In this document: positions 24,251-38,700 of the stretch, one piece after another | How the letters are laid out: each line of letters opens with the position of its first letter | Position numbering within the stretch: position 1 is the stretch's first letter | NCBI GenBank assembly: GCA_916613615.1 | Contig: OU744721.1 | Coordinates: 79,985,060 to 80,049,059 of the forward strand | DNA length: 64,000 nucleotides | DNA from: Steromphala cineraria | Lineage: Eukaryota; Mollusca; Gastropoda; Trochida; Trochidae | Direction of reading: 5' to 3' | Translations under genes and position numbers: made by a program | The notes under the pieces: model-generated | What the model was told of the DNA's origin: nothing | What the model saw: the letters and a program-made list of their open reading frames with translations, nothing else | Databases searched by the model: none

Positions 24251-26080
24251 ATTTTTTGCTCTATCGTCTGTCAGATATGTTTGGCTCCAAAATAGATCTT
24301 AACCAATTTAGCTGTGACTTTTATATCCAGGCTCATTTGAACGTGCATGACAAGTCTGTTCAGGTTGCCCTTGTGTGACTAGCTACAATCACTCTGCTAA
24401 TGTTGCTGTAGTTCACTCTTGTTTCTCTCTGTCGTTTGTCACCTCTTTATTGTGATATATTACATGCCTCGGTGCTTTATTTGCCTTTGAATATAAACAT
24501 GTACACTTGAAACAGTAATTTAGATTTTTTTCAAAGACATAAGTGGTAAAGAGAGCAGTTAAAGTTATTTTATGGGACAATAAAAGTTCCAGTGTTTGTT
24601 TTCAAGTAATTATTGTACCAACTTCATGACTAATTGACATTTGTTTATGACATACTTTACAATGTAGAAACTTTGGGGAAATAAAAAAAAACTACAGAAA
24701 TATTGACTCCCACATTGCAAGAAATCTCAAACTGCTCTCCTACTATCATCAGCATATGATTGCTATTATATGGATAATATCACCAGACTGAGGCAGTATT
24801 GACCGATAACTCCCTAGATATTGACCAAAAGATTGGCTACAATTGATCAATTCCATGGTGATAAGTGCTGCAATGCCTTTTAATGTGATCCATTGTTTCT
24901 GCCCTCATAAATGGACTTAATCCTGGCTGAAGAAGTCTTAAAGTTAATATGCTCTACCACTCCCAGTGGACCATGGCGCCTAGTTTGTTCCAAGGTTCCT
25001 ATCATTGGATTGACTAATTCTTTGTGTCACAGGAAGTCAGCTGTTATAGGGCTTTATGGAATGGCTCTTTTATTGATTTGCTAATTCCTACTTGATTGTG
25101 AGGAAGTGATTGGTTATTGGTTGAGATTCCCGCACAGTGGATTGAGATTTGTCCAATGACAACGCTGTCACCCTGACATTCCATTCTCAGATGCAGTTGT
25201 CCGGGTGCTAAACATCACCTATAAATAGCCACAGATTAATCTTATGTTGTAATATTATTACAGTCAATCAAGATTCATCATGTGAAGTGTTTTTGAATTC
25301 AGGTGTTGAGATATTATACATAGGCATCAAATCATTTTACTTTATCATATTATCAAGCCTTTTTGCTGTAATATCCAAATAAGTGCTTTGACATGATGGT
25401 GCTAATAATCCTGAAGCATCATGGGAATGATCACTTTGACGTGATGTCTGTGATTAACGCAGGTGGACATTCTTTCAGATTGCAGGAATTTGTATAAGAT
25501 GATTGTGTATCACAAATGTTCAATTCTCTGTTGATGGCAGTTTCAGTGTTGAAATGATTAACCCTGATAACTTTGATGAATGAATATGATACTGATTATA
25601 GCAACTGTGCAATCAGACTGGTCATAGGAGCATCTCACACTGAGAATGAAGAAATCAACACAGTTTGACATTCCGAGGTAGGTACATGGTAACACGAGTG
25701 TGAATCAATATTTGGAGATTTGTTATCAGCTATGGTTGTTTGTTTCAGATCAGAGTGATTACCTTTAGATTATCATGTTTAGGTGTGTGACTGATTGGTC
25801 TACTTATTTACATTTGATTGGTCTGATGTAGCCGACCTCATGGGTGGTGATATGTTACAATTAACACCTCGAAGTTGTCACCATCCTGGTTTTCTATGTG
25901 TTTGGTAGTCCTTCCCCTATTTTTATTCTAATTTCTATTTTTACATTTAACCTCAGTATTGCAAAAAAGGGCAAGTCACAATCCAGATTATCAAAAACTC
26001 ACAATTGTGTTAACATTTGATTACTAGATAATAGGGGAACTAAGTTAAGTCAAATTAAATGATGATATTTATACTGAAAC

Positions 26081-26257
26081 AGCACCTTTTCCACATCCTT
26101 TCACATGCTCAAAGCTCTACTATATCATTACCCTGAAGGGTTGTATATTCAAGTCTGCTACTAAGCGCCGGTCATGACCATGGAGGTCCTTTCATCCTGT
26201 TTTCTGGTACCTTTTTAAACAGCAGGATGGACTGAGAGCAATGTGGATGAAGTGCCT
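26081..26257 (-). mobile_element. Antisense fragment of the same SINE
   Basis: The reverse complement contains GCACTTCATCCACATTGCTC, a GGTACC-containing block, GACCTCCATGGTCATGACCG and the 3' segment GAGCATGTGAAAGGATGTGG. Head and tail are lost. Confidence 0.7.
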
Positions 26258-26592
26258 AGTATTTATAACCTCTTTACTTGATACTATTCAATACTAGCAT
26301 AAGTGAAATTCAGTGTCATTTACAATTTGTGTAGATCATAAAATAGGTATCAAGTGAAATAATTCCTCACCTGTCCTAATCATATAAACCCCCAGTTCAA
26401 CATCAATAGAATTAAACCCTCTGTAGTTTATAACATGTTTTTTAAGACAAGTTGACTGACAGTTAAGTTACTTTAAAACAAAGTTAATAATCCCTGGGTG
26501 ATAAGGTATGTGTTGTACTGTTCACAATACAATCTCTCCTGAAAAACAACTCACTGTCTATAACTCTACAGGGTTGTGTCACGTCTGTGGTA

Positions 26593-26699
26593 ATGGCTGA
26601 TAAACGATCACGTTTGACTGTATTGATCCATCAAACGAGCGGACCTGATCGTTACCACCTGCAACCCTTACTGAGTCTCCGAGATACAGTCTCCATGAG
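26593..26699 (+). CDS. Weak candidate for a further alternative first exon
   Basis: The ATG at 26593 opens 35 codons (begins MADKRSRLTVLIHQTSGPD), ending at ATGAG|GTGTAG in phase 2. That would fit constant exon 1 (AG+C = Ser). The stretch is less AT-rich than its surroundings. The only support is phase and composition, the donor is mediocre, and the frame stops soon after (TGA near 26731). It could be chance or part of an unrecognised repeat. Confidence 0.2.
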
Positions 26700-29421
26700 G
26701 TGTAGGAGTCTTGTATACACACACAGTGTCTGATGTCAGCCCGGTAACAGACAAGTGTTCGTTGAGGTGGAGCACTGGAATGAAAAAAGGTTTTGGATTT
26801 TTTTTTTGCGGTAGCAAGAGAAGGGCCCATCAAGATTGAACATTGATTTTAATTTTTTTTGCCAGTTTTTGGTTGTTTTCTACACCATTTTTGTGGAGTT
26901 CAGTTCTGGCAATGTACCGGTAGCTGGTTTCCTCTATAGAGTGTGAGTGAGTGGATGACCAAAGTTGTAAACTAGGTGGGACTCATGGCTGTACATGTTG
27001 TATACTCCACAGGGAGTTGAGATGGTAATAAAGAAGTGTCATGATTATTGATATGTGATGATTGAGGAAAATAACAAATGCACCTTTGAGTAGCACTCTC
27101 TGAGATAGATATTGGCACTTTACAAATATTAGTAATGATTAATGAGTTGTTGGAGTGAATTTATTATTAATAACCTGTTCACTTTGTAAATAATTGTCAC
27201 AGAACTTTTCAGACTGTCATTTGTAAACAGGATAATACAGGACTGATCTATATTTTAATGTTAATGGACCCACATGTTGAATAGCTGAAATATTACTGAC
27301 ATGTTGAATCTCAACTCACTCACTATCATAGACCTATGTAAATGAGAGATGTATTGACAACAAAGCTAAATTGCTGGACTTCATGCAAGAGGTTCAGTTC
27401 TATCAGTGAGTGATCTACAGTAATTACAGGGTCTAGCATGTCTCTGTGCTGGACAATTGAGCTCAACTCATGCTGTAAACAGATAAACTTCGGTATCAAT
27501 CTTTCAAACGGACAATCTCACTTTGAACAGGAGCATACCTATCTAGGTGTGGGAGAACTCAATGTAAGTGCCATTATGATATTGGATTACATATAAACCA
27601 CCCTTTCTAACCACATGATAACCATATCCACCCGAATGTGACACTTCCTGGGGATTAAGTTCTCATTCAGAGCCATCAATTCTATAAGTACTTTCCAATT
27701 TGTCAACTTTATTGCTTCAGGGAAAATGTTAAGAAATAATTGTAAGTGATCATGTTGAGAGTCAGTCATTCATGATAAGAAGTGATTGAGAGGAGAAAAA
27801 AAGTCTCTTGTTTGACGTGCAGGTAGTCCATTAATGGACTGGGATACTAACTCATGTGTTGTTCTGTGGAGGAATGATTGTTGAAGTTTCAATGTTTTGC
27901 TCATATGATGACGTTGTTGTTTGGTTGGAGTTTAACGTCTTCTTTCACCATTGGGCGATGTTGCCGACGTACATATGATGACAGTACCTTAGGTGTTTAT
28001 ATAGATACTGATACAAATACATAATAAAGTATTTGTCTGGGATTCCTGTTCCTGTTGTGTCAAACAATTTCTGGATGGAAAGAATGTGATATGAAGGGCA
28101 ATATTACTGTTTAATTTGATTGACTGATAACACAAAAGCAGCTGTGCACTGAACACAAGGACTACATCTTGGGAAGATTATGCAGGTTCTGCCTTACAAT
28201 GAATATTAGGAACTGATGAGAGGAGATGAGAGGAATCTATCAGTGTGACTTTTAAAGACTAAGAGAAGACTTTAAAGCTTTCAGCGTTCCTATAGATATA
28301 AGGAATGTATCACAACATCATTACACTGCATCAACAATGACTCAGAAGAGATGATTGTGATTTCTAGAAGTGTGGACTATGAAGAAATGTTCAAGCAGAG
28401 TGAAACATTCAAAAGTTTAGTGTTCATATTAATAGAATGACTTCAGATAAGCTCTTGCTTGTTTACCAATCTGATTCCTTTCATTTTGGAAATAACTAAT
28501 GGTTAAACAATAGAATGAATATACCAGGACTGCGGCATTGTCACCTAGGAACAATTGGCCACAGAGGAAGAGATGAAGGTTTTGCAGTTATGTTGATTTC
28601 ACAGACTGAGAGGAAACGTTCAAGTGTTGAGGGTGCATATCACTGGTTGTTACGGGCGAGTGACAGGTGCCCCGTGGTATATTGTGTGTAGTAATCACAG
28701 ACAAGCCCTGTGTAGTCGGACATGTGTCCCATCAATACCAGGGGTATTAGCACAGCTCATTGTAAGGCTCTCTCTGTCACTGTTATCTCAAACAACACCA
28801 TACACCTAAGTAGTCTGCAGACAAATACTGATAGCGGAGACTACTGCAGTATTGTGTGGAGTTCTTACAGTGTGGGAGTGAGAACTCTCTAAGTCTGATT
28901 CTAGGATGTAATTTGCTCATATTTCATATTAACCTCAATATTATCATGTGATATCATTTGACAATGAGAAACTGTCCTCATGGACACTACTGCATCATTG
29001 TGGTTTTGGGTTCTCTCATGTTCTTTATACAGTTCTAAGGTTCCAAGGTTCTCATGGATATGTTCTAGCATTGATTGAAACTATCTCAATCTTTTGGAGT
29101 AATGGCTTAACTTTGCCTGATTCCATGATACTGATTGCCCAAAGATTCTGCGTTGATGTGGAACAAACACAAAAAACATTGGAAACTGATGAGAAAGAAA
29201 TTCTGAGGATCAATACCATCTTTTCCATGGATAGTCAACACAAAGTAAAGTAAACCAACTAATTATATAATACATTTTCAAGGCTTTTTTTCCCCACTTG
29301 AGCATCTAGAAACTGAACTTTTTAAATATTATATGAGGAAGATTGGGTATCAATTAATTTTGAGAATACATTGAGGAACAAGAAGACAGAAATTCTGCCA
29401 GTGAACAAGTGACAATAGACA

Positions 29422-29714
29422 ATGGACAGAGTAAAGAAAGCCAGCTCTGCAAGAACAGTGAGGTTCCTGGAACCCTCTCTCTCCCCTCTGAGATCCTCAG
29501 AGACAGATCCAGCCTTGATTCTACCCAAGATTCCTGGTCCCCACAGCACCTCCCTCGACTCTGGCGGAGGAGGGGAGACCGGCAGCAGTGAGGAGAATCT
29601 CTCCGAGTCCTCCATGGTGGACCCTCCCCTCAGCGCCCTCGACCTCATCCAGAAACACTTCCCCCACATCCACACCCTCCTCGACCTCAGCTTCGACCTC
29701 CAGTCTGATGATGG
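29422..29714 (+). CDS. Alternative first exon 'd' of the WD-repeat gene
   Basis: The ATG at 29422 (ACAATGG) opens 97 codons plus two bases, ending at a consensus GATGG|GTGAGT donor. The last codon completes to Gly with constant exon 1 (SDDG|FNKAEN). The exon is GC-rich. It starts with a basic segment (MDRVKKASSARTVRF), continues through a Ser/Pro/Gly-rich segment, and ends in a likely amphipathic helix (SALDLIQKHFPHIHTLLDL). That helix may extend the helical N-terminal domain encoded by constant exon 1. There is no pyrimidine-rich acceptor just upstream, so it is probably a true first coding exon. This is the best-supported alternative N-terminus. A 22-24-bp minisatellite begins about 30 bp after the donor. 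Confidence 0.75.
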
Positions 29715-32700
29715 GTGAGTTGGCAATGTCAAGTGTGTTAGGATGGTCTCAAGTTTGTTTTTAGAGATGGTCTAAGGTTATCTTAAAAGAAGGTAAAAGG
29801 TTGTTAAAAGATGGTCTAAGGTTGTGTTAAAAGAAGATCTAAGGTTGTCTTAAAATAAGGTTTAAGGTTGTCTTAAAAGATGGTCTAATGTTGTCTTAAA
29901 AGATGGTTTAAGGTTGTCTTAAAAGATGGTCTATGGTTTTCTAAAAAGAAGGTCTAAGGTTTTCTTAAAAGAAGGTCTAAGGTTGTCTTAAAAGAAGGTC
30001 TAAGGTTGTCTTAAAATATGGTATAAGGTTGTGTTAAAAGAAGATCTAAGGTTGTCTTAAAATAAGGTTTACGGTTGTTTTAAAAGATGGTCTAATGTTG
30101 TCTTAAAAGATGGTTTAAGGTTTTCTTAAAAGATGGTCTAAGTTGTGTTAAAAGAAGGTCTAAGGTTGTTCTTAAAAGAAGGTCTAAGGTTGCTGCTTCT
30201 TTGTTGTGAGATGTACTAGTGTTGGTTCTTGGACATGTTTTGTGGTTTTGACTTAAATGCTGTAAGCTGGTCTCAGATTTTGAAGATGGTGTCAGATTGC
30301 TATAAACTTCCTAAATATGGCCTCAATGTCCTGTTTGAAGAACAGACAGGTGGGCACATTTTTTGTCTGAAAATTGTTTTGTAACAATGTGCTCTGGTTA
30401 GCGCAATTCAATACTTTGAATTGCAACTTGTTCAATATTAACCAATACCAAATACTAATGTTCAGTTCAGCTGAATCTAAGGTGCTTATGCTAAGACTTG
30501 AATCCTGGAGTTATTGCATCTATTTTGAAAGAGCTACATTCTTTCTTTAATCTAAATCAGAACCAATTTCAGGTCCAAATCGAGACATAACATCTATTTT
30601 TGAAAGAGCCACATACTTTACTTGATCACTCTAAGCTTTTTCTAAATCACAGCCACTTTAAAGTTCAAATTGAGACATTTCCTATGAACCGTCACCTTCC
30701 CAATCACTTTAGTCAGGCTCCTCGTAATCTTCAATATAGTGAGGTGACGGGTGGTAATGCAGTGTTTAGTGTCACACTGTGAGTGTTGTGAAGGTTGCAC
30801 ACAACACGACCTCCCGCAGGGCGCGGACACGGCAACTGCTCGAGTGTTGTAGAATGCCACCTGTCATTTTAGTCTAAAAGTACTTTTGAGGCATGTAAAT
30901 TAAATAGGCACACTTGTTAATATCACTGGTTAGAGTTGGTGGAGTTCAAGAGTTCCTTGTAGATTTACTACCTTACTTCCTGGTTTACATTCGAAGACTC
31001 AGCGTATGAAATTGCTTTGGATTGTACCCAAATCTTAAGTTGCAATTCTTTTTTTTAGAAGGCAAAGTGAAAAGAAAACATTCCAATTTAAATCTGTCAA
31101 GGAGCAGGTGCCTTTAAATTTCCTTTTAAGTTGTCCATGGCTTATCTCTTAATCACCAAGCTTGTGAGTAAAATGACATAATTTCCTTTTCTTTTGCTTT
31201 GCTTTGAATTGTACTCAAATTTTAAACGTAATTCATTTTTTCAAATAAAAAAAATAAAAAATAATTAAATAATAAATAAAAAAATAAATCTAGTTCACAG
31301 GTGCCTTTGAATTGCCTCTCATGTTGTCTATGGCTTATTTCTAGTTACAAACCTTGTGAGAAAAAAGGCATCAATTTGTTTACTTTTGCTTTTTGATATT
31401 GACAATATAATTGTTGCACCAGACCATAACATTTTGTGTTCACAAACATATAAACATAATCAAGTGTTCACAGACCTTCCACTCAAGTTATACACTCTGC
31501 AGTGTCAATATTTACATGATGTACGAGGACAACTGATTAGCACAATGCCAGTGGTTTACTGGGGATCCATGTTGCGGGGCAGACAAATTGAAAGTTCCAG
31601 TGTAGAGATAACACTGATACCAGCTGACAGGTGATATATCAGCATAATACACTGCTTTTATATTCCCCTGTCTTGTAGTATATGTTTGTCTTTCTCAAAA
31701 TGATATAACTAGTCAGGTATATCCAATGTTTACATATCTACCCATGTGTACCATTGTCCAGTGATCAAATGATATATCTACTTAATTACCTTTCTGTGCA
31801 GTTTTTATCTTATGATATATCTACATTTGTATTATTTTGTCCAGTATATGACATACTTCAATTCATGTTTACCATTTTCAGGTATCTACTCTTTTCTTTT
31901 ACTTGTCCAGTAATTATTTTACTCTCATATACCATTGTCCAGTAATATATTATCTCAGATATCTTATTTTAAAAGATGTATCTCTATTGCCCATTACCCA
32001 GTGATAAATCTCCTCATATATCCCATTGTCTAGCAATATATCTATTCATATATCCCATCATTAAATAATAAATCTCCTCATATATCCCATTGTCCAGTGA
32101 TATATCTACTTATATATCCCATCGTCCAGTGATATATTTATCTACTCATATATCCCATTGTCCAGTGATATATCTACTCAAATATCCCATTGTCCAGTGA
32201 TATATCTACTCATATATCCCACTGTCCAGTGATATATCTACTTACTGGTATATATCCCATCGTACATTGATATATCTACTCATATATCCCATTGTCCAGC
32301 GATATATAAACACAACACCCAGTTTTTACCCTTTAATTGCCTCACACTGTTTCTGTAATGTAAATGTTCTGTCAGTGTGTAGTTTGGTGTTTGTTCAGGT
32401 TTGAGAGTTTAGACTTGCTGATTACCTCTCCCCACCTGATGACTAGAGAGGGGGTATGGAAACCATACAAACACAAACACAAAGTACAGGGGGCTTTGTG
32501 AATCGTTTGGAGTGGGTGTGGTCGTACTCTTTAACTTCATTGATATGATTACAACCTGTTGATCAAATTATTTATTGTATATGCTATGTTTAATGGTTTA
32601 GGGAATTAGAATGACTTGTAAATAACTGCTCTGTAGTTGTAAGGCTATGATTAAAAAACCGGGTACCTTCATACTAATATGAAATACGCCTGAAAAATAG

Positions 32701-35700
32701 CCATGCCAGAATGAAAAATATCAATACTTAAATATCACAATTGATTGTAATTTTAACAAGAGTTATCAGTGTTGGAGCTGTAAGAATCGACTCACTTTAG
32801 ACACACTCCAGAGGTTTACTATCATGATATAATTAACACTACATGTTTATTATAAAAAAATATGATAATGTACACAACTTGGCAAATTTGCAAAGATTAG
32901 CTTCAAAGTGATAATTTCATTCAATCTAAATCAATCAAAAAATCAATATTATTTTGTCTTATTTGTCACAGTACTTGTTGAATAACTTCTTATACCTCTA
33001 GTAATGTTCTCAGTGGCCTCTGATAGCTTTATAAGCTTAACTTGGACACACACATATCCACCAAGGATTTAACCAATTAATTACAGAGTCAAGTGTTGTA
33101 GATCATTATCTAAAATGTTTTCAGTTGAAAGAAAAAGACAAATGGTGACAGAATACAATTAAACATTGCCAACAGAAAGGCAAGGAGACACAGCCAGGCT
33201 GAGAAGAATGATTGAATATTTGAATTTAACTTTTTGATTTGAAATGTGAGCCGTGAGTGGTCTGAAGTGTCTGAGAAGTGGCCATACAGGTTGTCTCCTT
33301 GATTCTCCCACAGTCTATCTCTCCTCGCCCCCAATCTCACCCCTCCCCAAACTCCCCCCCCCCCCCCTTCCTCTCTTTTTAGGGTGGTGTACTGTCAGTG
33401 GCTATACATGGACTAGAAGGTGTATAGTACCTTCATTAGAGTGACACTGCGGCACTTGGTCACTGGGTGAACTTGACATCAGTGTATAAATACACAGAGT
33501 TGTAGGCGGGGTTCATGGCTTGCAATTATTAGATTCAATGGAAGAAAGCTGTGATATTGACTTAGGAACTTAATCAATCGTCGATCCATTATGCCAAGAA
33601 ATATGTTTTTTCTTGATGATCCTTGACAGTTGGTCATTGTATGGATGTTGTGGAACAAGTCAACTAAATTATAGAATCTTTGTGAAATGACCACATGATC
33701 AATGACGAGTACCTGCTTTCTAGATCAACAGTGTGAACAGGACAGTACCAATATTTCTTGGAGCTGGATGTTAAAGAGTGTTATAATTGTGGAGGATAAA
33801 AAAAAGTGTTCGACCAAGTTTCAATATAATGGAAATAGGGTAAAAAGCAGAGTGTTGTCCCTTTCATCCTGTATGTATGAAAAGTGATCATCAGATTTAC
33901 AGTCTCATTGGATATTTTAGTGATAATAACAGAATCTGTGGCGCTCAAGGATATCACTACCCAACCTGTGAAAAAACAGGCCTTTCTGAAATAAGATGAA
34001 CACCGGTAACTTTAAAAAAGCATTCTTAGGAGATCATTGGTAATTCATAAAATAAAGTAGAAATAAACAATGGAAACAAAGAAAGGAAAACAAGTTTGTA
34101 CTGCTGACGGACTAAATAGAAAATTATTAAATTTTGTGACAGAGGTTTTAAATGATCAAGCTCTTGAATGATATTTAAATGAAACCTGTCTACCTTAAAT
34201 GTTTCCAACACACTGTTGATTCTCAACTAGGAAATCTGTCATGTGTGAATTGTGTGTTTGAGCCGAGCAAACACATTTCAATATCTGCTTGACACACTTG
34301 AAAGATGATTCTAGTAAAAAAAATCTTTGAAATTGCATGAGAAATGCCTTGGATATTTCATAAATAAATGAAAAAATGTATGGAAGAAAAAGGTTAACCT
34401 TATGAAATAGTCAAATGAATTTCTGTACATGTTCTTTCAATAAAATTTACAATAAATAAGATACAGAAATTAACTTTGAAATTACAATCTTCTACAAACA
34501 TAGTGGCAATTCAAAATGGAGTACTTTCTCAAGAGAATGAGAAGAAACCAGCCTGTAAAGAAAAAGAAAAGGTAAATATTAGAGTTGTATATCTCAGACT
34601 GTGACAACGTCAAAGGTTAGCCAGTTTGCCCAAGGATTAGTTGGTAATTTCAGAGCCATTATGGCTCATTATTGATCTTCAAATATTGTTTACAAATAGA
34701 TCTAGAGGCAATATTTTAGTTGCTTGTTAATTGTTTTCACAATGTGACAGAATGTTAGATTAGGCTTTGTTGTATCTACATGTTGTGGCTCTAATTAACT
34801 TGACTTATGAACTTTCTGGATATATACCGACTCCTAGCCAAATAACCCACCTAAGTGCTGTGTTAAGTTCTTACATTGAATTCACTTGTGTCACTTTGGA
34901 TTCACTATGGTTGATGTAACTTTTTGGTGAGTGATATTATCCTACAACATTAATATGACTAATAGCATTTATTACTAATTAACTAATTATTAAGGTAGAA
35001 TTTTGATGTTTTTACTGAATTTTCCTTCCCCAGAGAAGGTTTTGCCTAGGACAGACTTTCCCCGGGGATTGCAAAACCAAATTTCATTTACATTAAATTC
35101 AAACTTTGGACCTCCGGGAGAGATTCCTACACCCTACCAATTGAGCTTAAGGGACATCCCATGAGAGAAAGCTTTGACAACAGTGTTGACCTCACACATG
35201 GAATGTCAATACATACAGTTATTAATAATCTGCTTTCTGATGAATCACATACTGGTAGGGATTATCTACAGCTGTCAATCTCAAACCACTCTAAGCAATC
35301 AAGAGGCAGTGACAATGAACCTTGTACAGTTCTGATTGAACAGTCCAACTTGAAAGACAGCAATAAGTGTAGTTGTGAAAGGCTAGATTCTGATGTCAAC
35401 TTGTATATTGTGTACTCCTTGTGTTAGCCTAGAGCTTAAATACAATAGCTTCAATAACAATGGATAGACCAGACTTCATGATCACAACCCTCGTCCGTTA
35501 CCTTATACTTTCCTTCACGCAATACAACACAAATCTATACATCAGGGATTCTACTGTATAGCCTTTAATATATTTTCAGTTGAATTTTGAAGGCTCTGCA
35601 GCACATATTCTAATGGAAATATATGGATAACATAAAATAAGAACAAATATATAATTCAAATAATTAATTATCATTATATTTAATTAATAATTGAAAACAA

Positions 35701-38700
35701 TCTTTTTTGATTAAGGATTTCCTAAACATCATGATTCATATGTTGAGAAATGCAAATCCATTTCTGGGATGCATTCTGTCTTAAAGAGTTCACACTATCA
35801 TTGACACATTAAGTTTACACTTTATAGATTTAGAAACAAAGTTTTCACTTTATACTTCACACCTGTTTGTAAAATACAGATAATCATGTAGAGATACAAG
35901 ATGTGGTTTAACCTTTTATCAAAATGAAATTTGAATTTAAGTTCTGGATTTTTAATTAATTTTGTATTTTCAACAAATGCTTGATTTCGAATAAATTCTG
36001 GATTTTTATTGAATTCATAAAGTTATGGAATTCTAGTAAACTCTGGATTTCTAATAAATTTGTTTTCCATAAATTCTTGGCAATGGTAAATACTTGATTT
36101 CAAAAATAATTTTTTGTTTCTAATGAATGATAGTGAAAACACAAGGATATCGATGTTAATGACCATATATATTCTAATTCATTATTGCAGCATTCTCTTA
36201 GACAGAAGTCCTCTTAGTACCATTAACATTAGATCATCACTGACATCAGAGTACTAAAAGAATAGAGGACTTGAAAACTTAGAGTCAGGAGACATCGCTA
36301 ATGGCTGAAATATCGCCCAAGCGGCATTAAACAATTAAGTCACAGGAGACTTTTAGGAGAGGTATGGTATAGACTGAGAAAATCACCTTGCTGTAGGAAA
36401 AGAAAACTTATTAGCAGCCCCGTCTAAGGACGGGGCTGCTATCTGAGTTTTTGTGAAGTTTCCATCACCGCCGCCGCACTCGTACTACTAGCTTTTACTT
36501 TCTTCCACTAAGCTTTCCAGAACTCTTAGTATTCATACCTTACTACTCATACCTCGGGGAAACGATTTTGACACGTTCACTTTCAAGGTCAAAGGTCAAG
36601 GTCACGAGATATGTATTCACTCTAAGAATTCCTTGTAAACGCGATAACTTGAAAAGTTTTTGTGCTTATAATGAAGCTCTAACTTGGTATATATCATCCT
36701 TGGAAAAGTAAAAAAAATTGAAAAGGTTTTGGCTACAATCCGTCAAAGGTCAAGGTCACAGCAAGGTCATGACTTACCGGTAAGCATGGTTTAGCGAAAA
36801 TGCTTAATTTTAACTATTATCACTTTTAATCAATACATGATTGTTATACTCAATAAAAAGTGTTCAATTATTGTGTGACCTTGAAGGTCAAAGGTCAAGA
36901 TCATGAGATATGAGTTATTGCAATTCCTTGTAAACACAATAAATTGAAAAGTTTTTGTGCTATGAAGTTTAGATTTTTTTATATATTATCTTTTGAGAAG
37001 TACAAAATTTTCAAAAAGTTTTGGGTACGATCTGTCGAAGGTCAAGGTCACAGCAAGGTCAACATATATGGAGAAAATGGATTAATTTAATTTTTAACAC
37101 TTTATTTCATTACAATAATGTTATAGTCAATGAAATGTGTTCATTGATTGTGTGAGCTTGAGTATCAAAGGTCAAGGTCACGAGAAAATTCCCAATTTGG
37201 TGAGGCCTGTAAAAGGCGGAACAGGGTAAGGCGAAACCCCAAGTTCCGGGGCTGCTCTGCTTTTGCGGTATCCCGCAAACGCTAATCTAGTTAACATAGA
37301 GTCCCAAGGTCCATGTGCGTTTATCAAGACAAATATGGTATAGACTGAGAGAGTCCCCTGGCTGTAGACCATATCGACTCAGCTAACGGGACCAGATTGC
37401 TTTCTACAAGGCATTGTTCTCCTGCAACCCTATATCTATACCAGCTTCTTCCCTTATAGATCCCGTATTGAATGATCGGTGTGCGCTCAGGTGTGACGTC
37501 TCGTCAGTCGGTTAGTCTTTTCAATTTTAAAATTATATCATATCGAGGAGGAGATTTACCTTCAGTATAGCTTGTCTGGGATGTAGAGGGTGTGATCCTC
37601 CAGCTGTCAAATGCTTGTTTAATTGTTCAATGAAATGGAGAGTATTGTTGCATATTTGGAAAAATAAGTGAGATATATCAACAGCTGATTTGATTGTTTG
37701 AAATGGAGAATACTGTCAAATATCCTCAGAAGTAAGTGATATATATGTACATGTAAGACATGTTTTATGTATTTCATATATGACACAAGTGAATATTTAA
37801 TAGGAATCATCGATCAATTTATAACTAGTGACTCTTTTTTTGGGTTGGACCAAAGTAAAAACTACTATTGCAAATCGAATAATTCACATATCGCCCATAT
37901 GATATTCATTTTGAATGCTATTGTCGGGAAGAAAAACATAAAAAATTATACCATTGCCATTTTTAGGAAGTGATAAATTGATGACCACTTCAATTTAAAA
38001 TTAACAGTATCAGATACATAGAGGTTATCATGCGAGCCTTGGCGAGCTAAATACATAGTGTTTATTCCTAATGCAGGATATTTACGATCCCAAAACACAC
38101 TTGCATGATAACTTCTTTATCATACAATGTCATTTTAAAATTTCATTCGAAAAAATGCCTGATAATACTTTTTTAATGGTTGACGTTGTTTTAAGATTCG
38201 CGCATTGATATATGCAAATGAATAGAGCAATGACTCTGACGGTGAATTGACAAAATATAATTCCTCCATATAAATGCCTTTTATTGCCGTTTGAACTATT
38301 TTGTCACAACTCAAAAGTTTTGAAATTTCAAAAATCTATAAAATACAATGATTTAAATAAAAACATTTTAAATGGTCTTTGGTGGGATCGAACTGAAGTT
38401 CTTTAATCCGACATCATCGAGAGGACGAGTCAATCTCCCCAAGGGGCAATAGTTGCTTTCCTTCGGCTACTTGACAATGGCAGCTAAAAATGCGTTGACA
38501 CAACCATTGAACGAACATTGATGGCCGGAGAGCTAAATTAGATGATAGTCTGTGGATTTCCCAATCCAAACTAATCAATATTAAAGCAAAGAACACCGAA
38601 GATGGGTAAGTGAAGCGTTTGAACATGAGACTTTTGTACCTGTGAGTAAAATTGTTCGGTCAGTTTCATTCAACCCATGATGACAGTGTTTTGGCACTAT

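Larger units (their letters stand above)
22413..29421. other. Non-coding interval upstream of first exon 'd'
   Basis: Contains the LINE fragment, a SINE fragment and the weak candidate exon at 26593. The rest shows nothing recognisable. The 28900-29421 part is the likely promoter/5' UTR of exon 'd'. A 101-codon ORF at 28948 there matches nothing I know. Confidence 0.45.

Noticed and set aside
28948..29253. 101-codon ORF before first exon 'd'
   Set aside because: No recognisable domain. It lies where the promoter or 5' UTR is expected.
35161..35427. 88-codon ORF
   Set aside because: The composition is not clearly non-coding, but there is no domain, splice site or homology that I can recognise.
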